Positions 1 to 8,247 of a stretch of 64,000 bases of DNA are shown here, piece after piece. The position numbers were made by a program, and so were the translations under genes. The stretch covers positions 2,108,001-2,172,000 of the forward strand of contig NZ_JAPNLE010000009.1 in NCBI RefSeq assembly GCF_026627925.1, written 5' to 3'. Below the pieces are notes generated by a model that saw only the letters and a list, made by a program, of their open reading frames with translations, was not told where the DNA came from and ran no database searches. Source of the DNA: Cupriavidus sp. D39 (lineage in GTDB: Bacteria; Pseudomonadota; Gammaproteobacteria; Burkholderiales; Burkholderiaceae). Within the stretch, counting starts at the first letter, position 1, and every line of letters begins with the position of its first letter.

Positions 1-342
1 CCCGCTCTCAAGCTCTGCTCCCCGGTCCCGCCGACTGGCCTGCTTTATGTTGCCGTGTTGTTTGCTGCATCAAGGCCAAGTGGTGATACCCGACAGAACG
101 CATTTCTCACCGACGTCGCCTCGTCTCCGATCCTGTTGAATAGCTCTATAGAGCTGTTTGCCTGCCAGGGACTGTCGCCCGGCCTTGTGCCCGGCGCCAC
201 CCTGCCTGCCGCCGTACTGCCAGCTGTGTCTGTCGTAACGGCCTCACCGATTGGCGCCGAAGCCTTTTTAAGACTTTGCACTGCGCCCGCCCCTGTTCGC
301 TAGTTCGGCATGGGGTGCCATGCATTTAAAGAAAATTACGAC
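1..342. other. Leader region without a supported gene
   Basis: No reading frame here looks like a real protein on either strand. The stretch is probably the promoter and 5' leader of the RNA helicase that begins at 343. It holds a perfect 14-base palindrome, AGCTCTATAGAGCT, at 142-155. It also holds an 8-codon reading frame (ATG at 320, stop at 344-346) whose TGA overlaps the helicase ATG. No convincing -35/-10 pair was seen. Confidence 0.5.
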
Positions 343-2322
343 ATGACCCAGCACGACATTCGTGCGGAGCAAGATTTTGCCTCCGCCGCCGACGCATCGA
401 TCGAAGCCGCAGCCATCGCCACCCCCGCTATCCAGGAACGGAGCCCACTCGACAAGCTCGACGCCATCCTCAGCCCGGAAGCCGCCGTGGCGCCTGCCGC
501 TGTTGCCATCGATGCCGAAAACGGCTTCGCCAAGCTCGGCCTCGAAGAAGCCATTCTTCGCGCCCTGGTTGAACTGAACTACACCACGCCGACCCCGGTG
601 CAGGCACAAGCGATCCCCGCCTTCCTGGCTGGCCGCGACCTGCTGGTTTCGAGCCAGACCGGCTCGGGCAAGACCGGCGCCTTCATCCTGCCGGCTATCC
701 AGCGCATCAGCGAGAAGGCTTCGCCGAATCGCCCGCGTTCGGACGATCCGGTCAAGCGCATGAAGGGCAAGCGCCCCTGTCCGTCGCCGGCGCAACCCGC
801 ACTGCTGGTGCTGACCCCCACGCGTGAACTGGCCCTGCAAGTTACCGAAGCCACCGCCAAGTACGGCCGCCACCTGCGCCGCATCGTCTGCGCCAGCATC
901 CTGGGCGGCATGCCTTACCCGAAGCAGCTCGCCGCGCTGTCCAAGATGCCTGACATCCTGGTGGCCACGCCGGGCCGCCTGCTCGACCACGTTGAAGCCG
1001 GCCGTATCGACCTGTCCCAACTGGACATGCTGGTATTCGACGAAGCCGACCGTATGCTCGACATGGGCTTCGCCGACGATATCGACGCCATCGTTGCCGC
1101 TACCCCGGCCACCCGCCAGACGCTGATGTTCTCGGCCACGCTGGACGGCCGCATCGCCCAACTGGCTTCGCGCCAACTGCGCGATCCGCAACGTATCGAG
1201 ATCGCCGCGACCCGCGCCGACCAGAGCAACATCGAACAGCGCCTGCACTTCACCGACGACATGTCGCACAAGGAAAAGCTGCTGGACCACCTGCTGCGCG
1301 ACACCACGCTCAAGCAAGCCATCGTCTTCACCGCGACCAAGCGCGATGCCGATTCGCTGGCCGAGCGCCTGTCGGACACCGGCTTCGCAGCCGGCGCGCT
1401 GCACGGCGACATGACCCAGGGCGCGCGCAACCGCACCCTGACCTCGCTGCGCCGCGGCAACCTGCGCATCCTGGTGGCAACCGACGTGGCCGCACGCGGC
1501 ATCGACGTGCCCGATATCACCCACGTGGTCAACTTCGACCTGCCCAAGCAAGCCGAAGACTACGTCCACCGTATCGGCCGTACCGGCCGTGCTGGCCGCT
1601 CGGGCGTCGCCATCAACCTGGTGAACCACGGCGACATGTTCCAGTGGAAGCGCATCGAGCGCTTCACCAACAACCGTGTCGACGCATCGGTCATCGAAGG
1701 CCTGGAGCCGCGTCGCTCGCCGAAGCCGCGTTCGGGCTTCGCCGGCAAGCCGGGTGGCGACCGCGGTGGCTACCGTGGCAACAGCAATGGCGGCGGCTAT
1801 CGCGGCGGTGAAAACCGCAGCTTTGGCGACCGCAAGTTCGGCGGCGGCGAAAGCCGCGGCTTCGGCAGCCGTGATGGCGCCGCGCGTCCCGCAGGCGATC
1901 GCCCGTTCGGCGACCGTGACGGCAACCGTGGCTTCGGCGACCGCAGCAGCCTGGGCAACCCCAATGGCAACAGCACCGGCTATCGTGGCCAGGGCGGCCA
2001 GGGCGCAGCCGGCGGCCAGCGCAGCTTCAACAACGAAGGCGGCGGCTACCGCGGCGGCGACAACCGTGGCTTCGGCAATCGTGACGGCGCGGCTCCCCGC
2101 AGCTTTGGCGACGGCAATCGTGGCGCCGGCTTCGGCGGCGGTGCGGCCGGCAATGGCGGCAACGGTGGCTACCGTGGCGGCGAAGGCCGCAGCTTCGGCA
2201 ACCGCGATGGCAACCGTGACGGCGCGCCCCGCAGCTTCGGCGACGGCAACCGCGGCGGCTTCGGCGGCGGTCAGCGCAACGGCAACGGCAACACCGGCGG
2301 CCGCTCGCGTTTTGAGCGTTGA
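343..2322 (+). CDS. rhlE: DEAD-box ATP-dependent RNA helicase, RhlE type, with RGG-like tail
   Basis: This 659-residue protein unwinds short RNA duplexes using ATP and probably acts in ribosome assembly or RNA decay. The core shows motif I SQTGSGKT, PTREL, DEAD (about residue 233, in VFDEADRMLDMG), SAT, VATDVAARGID and HRIGRTGR in the correct order. About 60 residues precede the Q-motif region. After about residue 470 comes a 190-residue low-complexity tail of repeated GGYRGG, RGFGNRDG and RSFGDGNRG units, which resembles RGG-type RNA-binding or condensate-forming tails. Start 343 gives MTQHDIRA; an ATG at 310 in the same frame is possible but adds an atypical leader. A second RhlE paralogue lies at 20864-22357 with a different tail. 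Confidence 0.9.
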   Translation: MTQHDIRAEQDFASAADASIEAAAIATPAIQERSPLDKLDAILSPEAAVAPAAVAIDAENGFAKLGLEEAILRALVELNYTTPTPVQAQAIPAFLAGRDLLVSSQTGSGKTGAFILPAIQRISEKASPNRPRSDDPVKRMKGKRPCPSPAQPALLVLTPTRELALQVTEATAKYGRHLRRIVCASILGGMPYPKQLAALSKMPDILVATPGRLLDHVEAGRIDLSQLDMLVFDEADRMLDMGFADDIDAIVAATPATRQTLMFSATLDGRIAQLASRQLRDPQRIEIAATRADQSNIEQRLHFTDDMSHKEKLLDHLLRDTTLKQAIVFTATKRDADSLAERLSDTGFAAGALHGDMTQGARNRTLTSLRRGNLRILVATDVAARGIDVPDITHVVNFDLPKQAEDYVHRIGRTGRAGRSGVAINLVNHGDMFQWKRIERFTNNRVDASVIEGLEPRRSPKPRSGFAGKPGGDRGGYRGNSNGGGYRGGENRSFGDRKFGGGESRGFGSRDGAARPAGDRPFGDRDGNRGFGDRSSLGNPNGNSTGYRGQGGQGAAGGQRSFNNEGGGYRGGDNRGFGNRDGAAPRSFGDGNRGAGFGGGAAGNGGNGGYRGGEGRSFGNRDGNRDGAPRSFGDGNRGGFGGGQRNGNGNTGGRSRFER

Positions 2323-2341
2323 TTCGGAGCGTTGATTCGGA
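2315..2341 (+). repeat. 13-base tandem duplication over the rhlE stop codon
   Basis: The unit GAGCGTTGATTCG and its extension occur twice in direct succession across the stop codon of the helicase gene. The first copy supplies the last two sense codons and the TGA. It looks like a small slippage duplication without evident function. Confidence 0.5.
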
Positions 2342-2363
2342 ACGTTAATGCGCCCGGCGCAAT

Positions 2364-2436
2364 GAGCTCACCGCTTCGGCGGTGAGCTCTCGCAGCGCAA
2401 AGAAAAAGGCACCTTCGGGTGCCTTTTTCTTTGCGC
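2364..2436. terminator. Two tandem hairpins, bidirectional terminator
   Basis: The first hairpin (2364-2389) has an 11-bp perfect stem GAGCTCACCGC closed by a TTCG loop. The second (2395-2436) has a 19-bp perfect stem, also with a TTCG loop, flanked by A-run and T-run arms (AGAAAAAGGC / GCCTTTTTCT). It can end transcription from rhlE on the left and from the convergent egtB-like gene on the right. Confidence 0.85.
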
Positions 2437-2482
2437 TGGCCGCTTCAACCATCCGCGCTCGCCACGGGCAGCCAGCGTCCCG

Positions 2483-3742
2483 CTACATCGAACAACTGCG
2501 AAAGCCGACGAACGCGAAATCGTCCTCGGGCAGCAGCGCCATGCGCGCACGCGCATGACGCTGGCGCGCCGGGCTGGCGAAAGAGGTGCCCCGGACCACC
2601 TGGTGGCTGGCAAAGCAATACACGTATTCCATATCGGCGGGGCTCGCCTCGAATCCCGCGTAGGGCTCGTACGGCGTCGCCGTCCACTCGCGCACCATGC
2701 CCCAGCGCAGGCCGCCGCGATCCTGGACGGCGGCCAGCTCCCATTCCGTTTCCATCGGCAGGCGCCGGCCCGCCCAGGCGCACCAGGCTTGCGCCTCGAA
2801 CAGGGTGACGTGACGCACGGCCTCGTCAGGGTTCAACGTGCGCAGACTGCCGAAACGCAAGGCCATCCAGGCCCGCGACTCAGGATGACGGGCCCAGTAA
2901 CGCGGCGCCGAGCGATCCTGCATCATCAGCCACTGGCGCCCCGCCGCCGACCACCACGACGCGCGCTCATAGCCGCCGTCCTCGACGAAATCGAGGAACT
3001 GGGCATTGCTGACCGGCGCGGCATCCATCTCGAAAGCCGGTACATAGGTGGGCTGCGCTGGCCGTTCATCGGGCAGCGCGAAGCCATCCGGCTCGTTCCA
3101 GCCCTGGATGAAACGCCCGCCGGGAAACTGCAAGGTGCCGCCTTGCGGCACCGATACCGATGGCAGGGCAATCGCAGGCTCCACGGGGGCAACGCCCAGC
3201 GCCTGCAGCAGCGCGGCGATGGCCTCGCCCTGGCGGTCCTCGTGAAACAGCGCGCGGCGCCAGGGGTAGAGCGTGGCATCGCCGTCGTCGGGCTGCGCCG
3301 CCAGCCGGCGCAGGACGGCATCGAGCACATCGGCGGCGTAGCGCTTGACGACTGCCACGTCAGGCAGCGCCACCTCCCAGCGGGCATCGGGATCGATGCG
3401 ATCGGGATCGAACCACTCATCCGCGCCGGTCAGCAGTGACGGCACACCGGCCACCTGCAGCCAGGCGCCATCGCGCTCGAGCGTGCGCACGTCGCGCAGG
3501 CACCACCATTCGGCATGCCAGGCCACGTGCCCCAGCGTCCAAAGCGGCGGGTCGGCAAAGTCCTGGCGTGGCACCTCCCAGCCGCGCCGGGTCTGGCCAA
3601 AGGCTGCCAGCCAGGCCAGGGTGCGGTTGCGCGCTTCCACCAGTGCCTGTGCCAGGCCTTCGCGCGGCAGCCGCCGGACGTCGGCCCAGACGGCCTTGCC
3701 GCCGTTGAAATGAAGGTCGGGAAGCATGGAGAAGCCGCTCAT
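2483..3742 (-). CDS. egtB: EgtB/SenA-family nonheme-iron sulfoxide (or selenoxide) synthase, one Fe ligand replaced
   Basis: This 419-residue protein belongs to the DinB plus formylglycine-generating-enzyme (FGE-sulfatase) family. Members make the C-S bond between trimethylhistidine and a thiol in ergothioneine synthesis, or the C-Se bond in selenoneine synthesis. The N-terminal DinB-like half has WTLGH with His72. The C-terminal half ends in the family signature RGTSFASPARQRH...FVGFRSC. The family's iron motif HExxHxE appears as HEDRQGE: His167 is present but position 171 is Gln (codon CAG where CAC or CAT would be expected). Loss of one of three His ligands could weaken iron binding or change the chemistry. 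It lies downstream of egtD on the same strand, which supports an ergothioneine-type pathway; no senB or senC is in the window. Confidence 0.75.
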   Translation of the reverse strand: MSGFSMLPDLHFNGGKAVWADVRRLPREGLAQALVEARNRTLAWLAAFGQTRRGWEVPRQDFADPPLWTLGHVAWHAEWWCLRDVRTLERDGAWLQVAGVPSLLTGADEWFDPDRIDPDARWEVALPDVAVVKRYAADVLDAVLRRLAAQPDDGDATLYPWRRALFHEDRQGEAIAALLQALGVAPVEPAIALPSVSVPQGGTLQFPGGRFIQGWNEPDGFALPDERPAQPTYVPAFEMDAAPVSNAQFLDFVEDGGYERASWWSAAGRQWLMMQDRSAPRYWARHPESRAWMALRFGSLRTLNPDEAVRHVTLFEAQAWCAWAGRRLPMETEWELAAVQDRGGLRWGMVREWTATPYEPYAGFEASPADMEYVYCFASHQVVRGTSFASPARQRHARARMALLPEDDFAFVGFRSCSM

Positions 3743-3886
3743 CGAACACCCTGCCGGAGAATGGGATTCGCACCCGGTTGCGTGGCCCGGCGAGCCGCGT
3801 GCGCCATGCGCCGCACCTTTCGCCGGAGAGATGCGGGCATTATGACACCAGCCCCACCCCGCCCCCGCGCGGCCGGCCCGCAGGCT

Positions 3887-4986
3887 TCAGGCCCTGGCGT
3901 GGAACACCGCGAACCAGCCGCGCGGATCGGTCCACCAGACCGGTTCGTCGAAGCCCGCAGCCTCGAGCAAGGCAGCGAAGTCGTCCGGGCGGTATTTATA
4001 TGAATCCTCAGTGTGGATTTGCTCGCCCGCGTGGAAGTTGCGGCTGCCCTCGGGCCAGCGCACGGTGACCTCGCGCTCGGCTTGCAGGTGCATCTGGATC
4101 CGCGAGCCTTCGCGGTCGAAGCTGGCCACATGACGCCAATCCTCAAGCCGGAAGTCGCTGCCGACGATGCGATTCAGGTTGCGCAGCACATTGCGGTTGA
4201 AGGCGGAGGTCACGCCTAGCGGATCGTCATACGCGGCCACCAGCGCCTGCTCGTCCTTGAGCAGGTCCACGCCGATCAGCACGCCATCCCCCTGCCCGCC
4301 GCGGCCCGCAGCCGCTGCAGCAAGGCCTGCGCCTGGGCCGGCGCGAAATTGCCGATGCTCGATCCCGGATAGAAGAACAGCCGGCGCCCGTGCCTGACTT
4401 CGGGCGGCAGGTCGAGCGGCACGCACAGGTCGGCGCCCAAGCCAAGCATGGGGATCTGCGGATGCTGCTGCTGCAGGCAGAACAGCGTGCCGCGCAGGAA
4501 TTCCACCGAGATATCGAGCGCCACGTATTGCGCCGGCTGCAGGCTGCCGAAGAGCCGGGCCGCCTTCTGGCAGTTGCCAGCGCCAAGGTCGATCAGTACG
4601 CACCCACTGCCGGCGCGCGCGGCCATGGCGGGAGCAAATGCCGAAAAGACCGAGGCCTCGGTGCGCGTGGGGTAGTACTCGGGCAGGTCGGTGATGGCCT
4701 CGAACAGGCGGGAGCCGAGCACGTCGTAGAAGAATTTGGGGCTGATGCTGGCGGCGCCGGCCAGCAGGCCGCGCGTGATCTCGCCGCGTAGCGCGCCACT
4801 GTCCTCGTGGTACTGCTGGATGAAATCCAGCCGGGGCACCGGGTTCGGCTGTGCTTGGCCGTTGGCGACGACGACGCTGCTGGCGGGAGAGCCGTTGGGT
4901 TTCAGGGAAGAGGTGCCGTTGTGATTGGCTTGGGTGTGCTTGAGGCGTGCGTTCAGCGGATTCAGCGGGGTCGGGACTGCCGGCAT
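3887..4986 (-). CDS. egtD: L-histidine N-alpha-methyltransferase EgtD (frameshifted here)
   Basis: EgtD trimethylates histidine with SAM to hercynine, the first step of ergothioneine synthesis. The family signatures are clear: YYPTRTEA, IDLGAGNCQKA (SAM site), FYPGSSIGNF and HTEDSYKY. The frame is broken near 4295-4297: upstream codons read to RAAAGRGMAC and stop, while the continuation GDGVLIGVDLLKDEQ lies in another frame. One extra G in the GGG run gives RAAAGQGDGVLIGVD, as expected for the family, so a missing base is the simplest cause. The restored length is about 366 residues, with an N-terminal extension of roughly 50 low-complexity residues. Start 4986 (MPAVPTPL) is chosen because AAGGA stands 8 bases before it; an in-frame ATG at 5013 has no such site. 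The egtB-like gene follows 144 bases downstream. Confidence 0.85.
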
Positions 4987-5236
4987 GACGTTTCCTTGAT
5001 GGTCGATGGGCACTACATAAAACCCCCAGGGGCCCGCACATCACGGCATGCGCGGGGCTCGCACGGGATCCGCCTCCGGTGACGTCTGGGGCGCATCAGC
5101 CGATGCAAGTCTTCTCAGGATAGCTGGCGAGCGCGGAGTGTGCTTACCGCACTGCACAAAATCTTCCGCGCCGAAGCGCAAAAAGTGCTTCATGTATCGC
5201 GGTAACAAGCCACCACAAAAAAGATGCAGCATCGTT
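4987..5236. other. Divergent intergenic region between egtD and the riboswitch
   Basis: No gene is supported here. The region should hold the leftward promoter of the egtD-egtB pair and the rightward promoter of terC. I see no clear -35/-10 pair for egtD. Confidence 0.4.
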
Positions 5237-5242
5237 TATAAT
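5237..5242 (+). promoter_or_regulatory. -10 element upstream of the riboswitch
   Basis: A perfect TATAAT lies about 50 bases before the conserved riboswitch core. The -35 position (around 5214-5219) is poor. The spacing is right for a transcript that starts just before the aptamer. Confidence 0.5.
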
Positions 5243-5287
5243 CCGCCTCAGCGTATCTGCTTCAGGCCTGCCCCGAATTGGATCGCC

Positions 5288-5406
5288 CCTCAAAGGGGAG
5301 TAGCTCCGGGGCCATGCCCTTAGCACAATCGTCATTCCGGGACTGACAGTCTCCGGTTGTGCTGACCGCGCCAAGTACCATCGGCGGTCGAGCAAGACCT
5401 TTGCAA
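5288..5406 (+). promoter_or_regulatory. yybP-ykoY manganese riboswitch
   Basis: The 5' half has the hallmark CAAAGGGGAGTAGC (5291-5304) and the 3' half has GAGCAAGACCTTTGC (about 5390-5404), the two conserved arms of the Mn2+-sensing yybP-ykoY aptamer. CAAAGG (5291-5296) pairs with CCTTTG (5398-5403) to close helix P1. The same 3' arm, CCTTTGCAA (5398-5406), can instead pair perfectly with TTGCAAAGG (5421-5429). The aptamer helix and the downstream hairpin are therefore mutually exclusive, as in a switch. terC starts at 5518, and genes of this family are typical yybP-ykoY targets. Confidence 0.88.
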
Positions 5407-5429
5407 CCTGGTTTCATGGTTTGCAAAGG
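5398..5429 (+). promoter_or_regulatory. Alternative hairpin competing with riboswitch P1
   Basis: CCTTTGCAA and TTGCAAAGG form a 9-bp perfect stem with a 14-base loop. The left arm is the same sequence that closes the aptamer. No U-run follows, so this is more likely a fold controlling translation or Rho access than a simple intrinsic terminator. Confidence 0.6.
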
Positions 5430-5517
5430 CGCCTCCCAAGCCCCCCACACATCATGTCTCCAGGCCAAACCGGTGCATACGCACGGCTCTTTGCTATTCG
5501 TTGTTCGAGGAGATTTC

Positions 5518-6216
5518 ATGGAATGGTTTACCGATTTGTTCACGATGCAGTTCCTGACGGCACTGCTGTCCATCGTCGTCATTGACCTGGTACTGGCCGG
5601 CGACAACGCCATCGTGATCGCACTGGCGGCGCGCAACCTGCCGCCCCACCTGCAGAAGAAGGCCATCATCTGGGGGACCGTCGGCGCGGTCGTGGTCCGT
5701 TCGGCCATGACGGTCGGCGTGGTGTGGCTGCTCAAGATCCCTGGCCTGCTGCTGATCGGCGGCGCGGCCCTGGTGTGGATTGCCTACAAGCTGCTGTCCG
5801 ACGACGGCAATGGCGATGAGCACGGCGGGGGCGCGACCACCCTGGTGGGCGCGATGAAGACCATCATCATCGCCGACGCGGTGATGGGCGTGGACAACGT
5901 GCTGGCCGTGGCCGGCGCGGCGCACGGCAGCTTCCTGCTGGTGGTGCTGGGCCTGCTCATCAGCATCCCCATCGTGGTGTGGGGCTCGAGCCTGGTGCTC
6001 AAGCTGATGTCCCGCTTCCCCTCGATCATCTTCGTGGGTGCCGGCGTGCTGGCCTTCACGGCGGTCAAGATGATCGTGAGCGAGCCGCTGGTCAAGGCGT
6101 TCTTCAACACCAACGCCCTGGCTTACTACGGCCTGTTCGTGCTGGTCATCGGCGGTGTGCTGGGCGGTGGCTACCTGGTGCAAAAGCGCCGGGCTCCGGC
6201 TACGGCTGCGCAGTAA
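5518..6216 (+). CDS. TerC-family integral membrane protein, probable Mn2+ exporter
   Basis: This 232-residue multi-spanning inner-membrane protein carries the TerC motifs DLVLAGDNAIVIALAAR near the N-terminus and IIIADAVMGVDNVLAVAGAA in the middle, with acidic residues in the membrane that suit metal transport. About seven hydrophobic segments are visible. Several family members preceded by a yybP-ykoY riboswitch export manganese, and this gene has one at 5288-5406. The ATG at 5518 follows CGAGGAG at good spacing; an upstream in-frame ATG (5359) lies inside the riboswitch and is rejected. The natural terminator now stands at 8112-8139, on the far side of an inserted group II intron. Confidence 0.88.
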   Translation: MEWFTDLFTMQFLTALLSIVVIDLVLAGDNAIVIALAARNLPPHLQKKAIIWGTVGAVVVRSAMTVGVVWLLKIPGLLLIGGAALVWIAYKLLSDDGNGDEHGGGATTLVGAMKTIIIADAVMGVDNVLAVAGAAHGSFLLVVLGLLISIPIVVWGSSLVLKLMSRFPSIIFVGAGVLAFTAVKMIVSEPLVKAFFNTNALAYYGLFVLVIGGVLGGGYLVQKRRAPATAAQ

Positions 6217-6287
6217 TGCAGGATGAGGCCGGCGCCTGAGGGGGCTGGCCAATCGGCATAGGGGCAGCCCACTGGCTGCGCCCCTGC

Positions 6288-6324
6288 CACACCACCCGGC
6301 ATGCGGGTCCGCACCGGGCGGTTC
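6288..6324 (-). ncRNA. Group II intron domain V
   Basis: This 37-base hairpin is the catalytic core of the intron RNA. The stem pairs GAACCGCCCGG with CCGGGTGGTGTGG, with GACC- and ATG-containing internal elements. It lies just downstream of the maturase stop codon, as expected. Confidence 0.8.
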
Positions 6325-6336
6325 GAGAGGTTGAGG

Positions 6337-7706
6337 TTAAGTGAGACGGGGCATGCCCAACTGATCGAAGTAGGCGATGGTCAGGACCCGGTTCAGCGTG
6401 TCGCCGCTGTTGCGCCACCAGCACCGGCTACTCGCCGCTGCTTGCCTGGCGGCATCCGCTGTAGCACCCAGCGCACGCAACTCTCGGTAAATGACCCGAC
6501 CACGGCGCCAGTGCTTGAGCTGGATGGCCCTCAGCCGGTGGCGCATCCACTTGTCCAGCTCGCGCCAGACCTGGGGCGTTTGCGCCAGCCGGAAGTAGGC
6601 CTTCCATCCCAGAACATATGGCCTCACCCGATCCACGACTGCCTGCAGACTCCGCCCGCCTGAGCGGCGAGTCAGTTCGCGGATGCGTTGCTTGAACGTC
6701 AGCAGCGGCTTAACTGCCACTTTGCGCTTGACCACTCCCCCTGCGGCCACCCAGAAGCTGTAGCCGAGGAACTTGCGGCCAAACGCGCTCGCCACCGCGC
6801 TCTTTGCCTCGTTGACCTTCAGGCGCAGGCTGCCGTACAAGCGCCGCAATAGCGCCATCACCCGCTCGCCCGCCCGCCGACTGCGCACGTACACGTTCGC
6901 ATCATCGGCATAGCGCACGAAGCAATGACCTCGACGCTCCAACGCCTTGTCCACCTCATCGAGCAGTACGTTAGCCAGCAGCGGTGACAGCGGCCCGCCT
7001 TGCGGCGTGCCCTCGTACCGCTGCAGCACTACCCCGCCATCCATCAGCCCGCTGTTCAGATACGCCCGGATCAGCCGGATGACCCCGGCGTCCCCGATGC
7101 GCTTCTGTAGACGGTCAATCAGGATGTCGTGGTTGACCCGGTCAAAGAACTTCTCCAGATCCACGTCCACCACCACTCGCCGCCCCGACTGCACGTACGA
7201 CTGCGCGGCTAACACCGCATCGTGCGCACGCCGCCCAGGCCGGAAGCCGTAGCTGTGCTCGCTGAAGGTGGGGTCCAGCATCGGCTGCAGCACCTGCAAC
7301 AGCGCCTGCTGGATCAGCCGGTCCGTCACCGTCGGAATACCGAGCTCGCGCTCGCCTCCTCCGTCCGGCTTCGGAATCGTTACCCGCCGTACCGGACTGG
7401 GCCGGTACGTCCCCTTGAGCAGTTGCTGGCGGATCTCCGGCCACGCCGACACCAGATAGCGGGCGGTCTGATCAATATCCAGACCATCCACGCCAGCGGC
7501 GCCTTTGTTGCGGCGGACCCGCCTGAACGCCTGCTTCAGGTTCTCTCGCGTCAGCGCCGCTGCCAGCAGCGCCGACCCCGTGTCCTCCGGTCCCCGCCGC
7601 GGACCGCCGGCTTCGTCGCAGGCGGGTTCACGGCCGGCTTCACCGCCCGCTACTCCTCCCGCCCCGCTCGCGCGGGCTTCTGACGCAATGCCTTCGGTAT
7701 CGACAT
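6337..7706 (-). CDS. ltrA: Group II intron reverse transcriptase/maturase (frameshifted here)
   Basis: The intron-encoded protein copies intron RNA at the target and helps splicing. Visible motifs are GIPTVTDRLIQQA, EHSYGFRPGRRAHDA, VVDVDLEKFFDRVNHD, GTPQGGPLSPLLANV and the catalytic FVRYADD. A C-terminal maturase (group II intron maturase-specific) region contains VLGWKAYFRLA. No HNH endonuclease domain is visible, as usual for class C. Start 7706 gives MSIPKALRQKPARAGR. The frame then breaks near 7658-7660, where one extra G would join it to the main frame; from there the frame is intact to the stop. Without repair the longest piece starts at a GTG at 7491. Confidence 0.88.
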
Positions 7707-8111
7707 GGCTTCGAACACTCCCTCTCGTTCGGTCCTTCGTCGGCGGATTCGAGCCTTGCCGGCGCTACCCCCAACTACTTCGACCTCTGCTGACTTCTCG
7801 CTCCGGCTCGACGCCGTCGCCCTTTCAGGCATGAGGCGAGATCTCCCCAGGTAAGAACGCACTCCTTCGCTGCACAACCGCCGGATTTACGCCGCCTCCC
7901 CTTGATCACGAGAACTTCGCGGTTTCATGCCCGCTCGTCCTGGTCGGCACCGCCTTCTATCCGGTTCGTGTTCCTCGGCTCGCAGCTTCACTCCACGCTT
8001 CCTCCCCACGATCGGTCGCCCTTTCGCAGTTGCGCTTCGCTTCGATCGCTGTGATCAACTTACGGTGGGACTTGCACCCACAGGAGTGCGCCCATGCTGG
8101 GCGCACATGAG

Positions 8112-8145
8112 AACGGGTCGCCGCGAGGCGGCCCGTTTTGCTTTG
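8112..8145 (+). terminator. Terminator displaced from terC by the intron
   Basis: An 11-bp stem AACGGGTCGCC / GGCGGCCCGTT (one G-T pair) with a GCGA loop is followed by TTGCTTT on the plus strand. It fits a terminator for terC, which ends 1.9 kb to the left, before the intron. Read on the minus strand it is the 5' exon hairpin of the intron. Confidence 0.75.
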
Positions 8146-8247
8146 CGATAAAATGCTAAGCCTTTAGCAATTTGCTAATCGCTTGGCAGATTGCCCTGAT
8201 ACAGCGCGCACCGCTGCCGCGTCACTTTTTCCCCAACACCCGCGCCG

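Larger units (their letters stand above)
6252..8106 (-). mobile_element. Class IIC group II intron
   Basis: On the minus strand the element opens with GTGCGCCC (5' end at 8106), followed by GGGTGCAAGTCCCACC, a typical bacterial group II 5' region. It ends with a domain V at 6288-6324 (GAACCGCCCGG...CCGGGTGGTGTGG, with a CGC triad as in class C). A domain VI stem follows at about 6260-6283 (AGGGGC...GCCCCT). The 3' end near 6252 is approximate. The reverse transcriptase is encoded at 6337-7706. The 5' exon is a GC-rich hairpin followed by TTCTCAT, which fits the class C habit of inserting after terminator hairpins. Confidence 0.85.

Noticed and set aside
142..155. AGCTCTATAGAGCT palindrome as a regulator site
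   Set aside because: A single short palindrome in an uncharacterised leader, with no second copy and no known regulator to match it.
268..1629. A 453-codon frame opposite the rhlE gene
   Set aside because: It mirrors the conserved helicase core and has no recognisable domain.
4270..4320. Programmed frameshifting in egtD
   Set aside because: No slippery heptamer or downstream pseudoknot is evident, and the same type of one-base loss occurs in many unrelated genes of this sequence.
2483..4986. A selenoneine (SenABC) cluster
   Set aside because: Neither a SenB glycosyltransferase nor a SenC selenophosphate synthetase is nearby. The partner gene is egtD, so an ergothioneine-type pathway is more likely.
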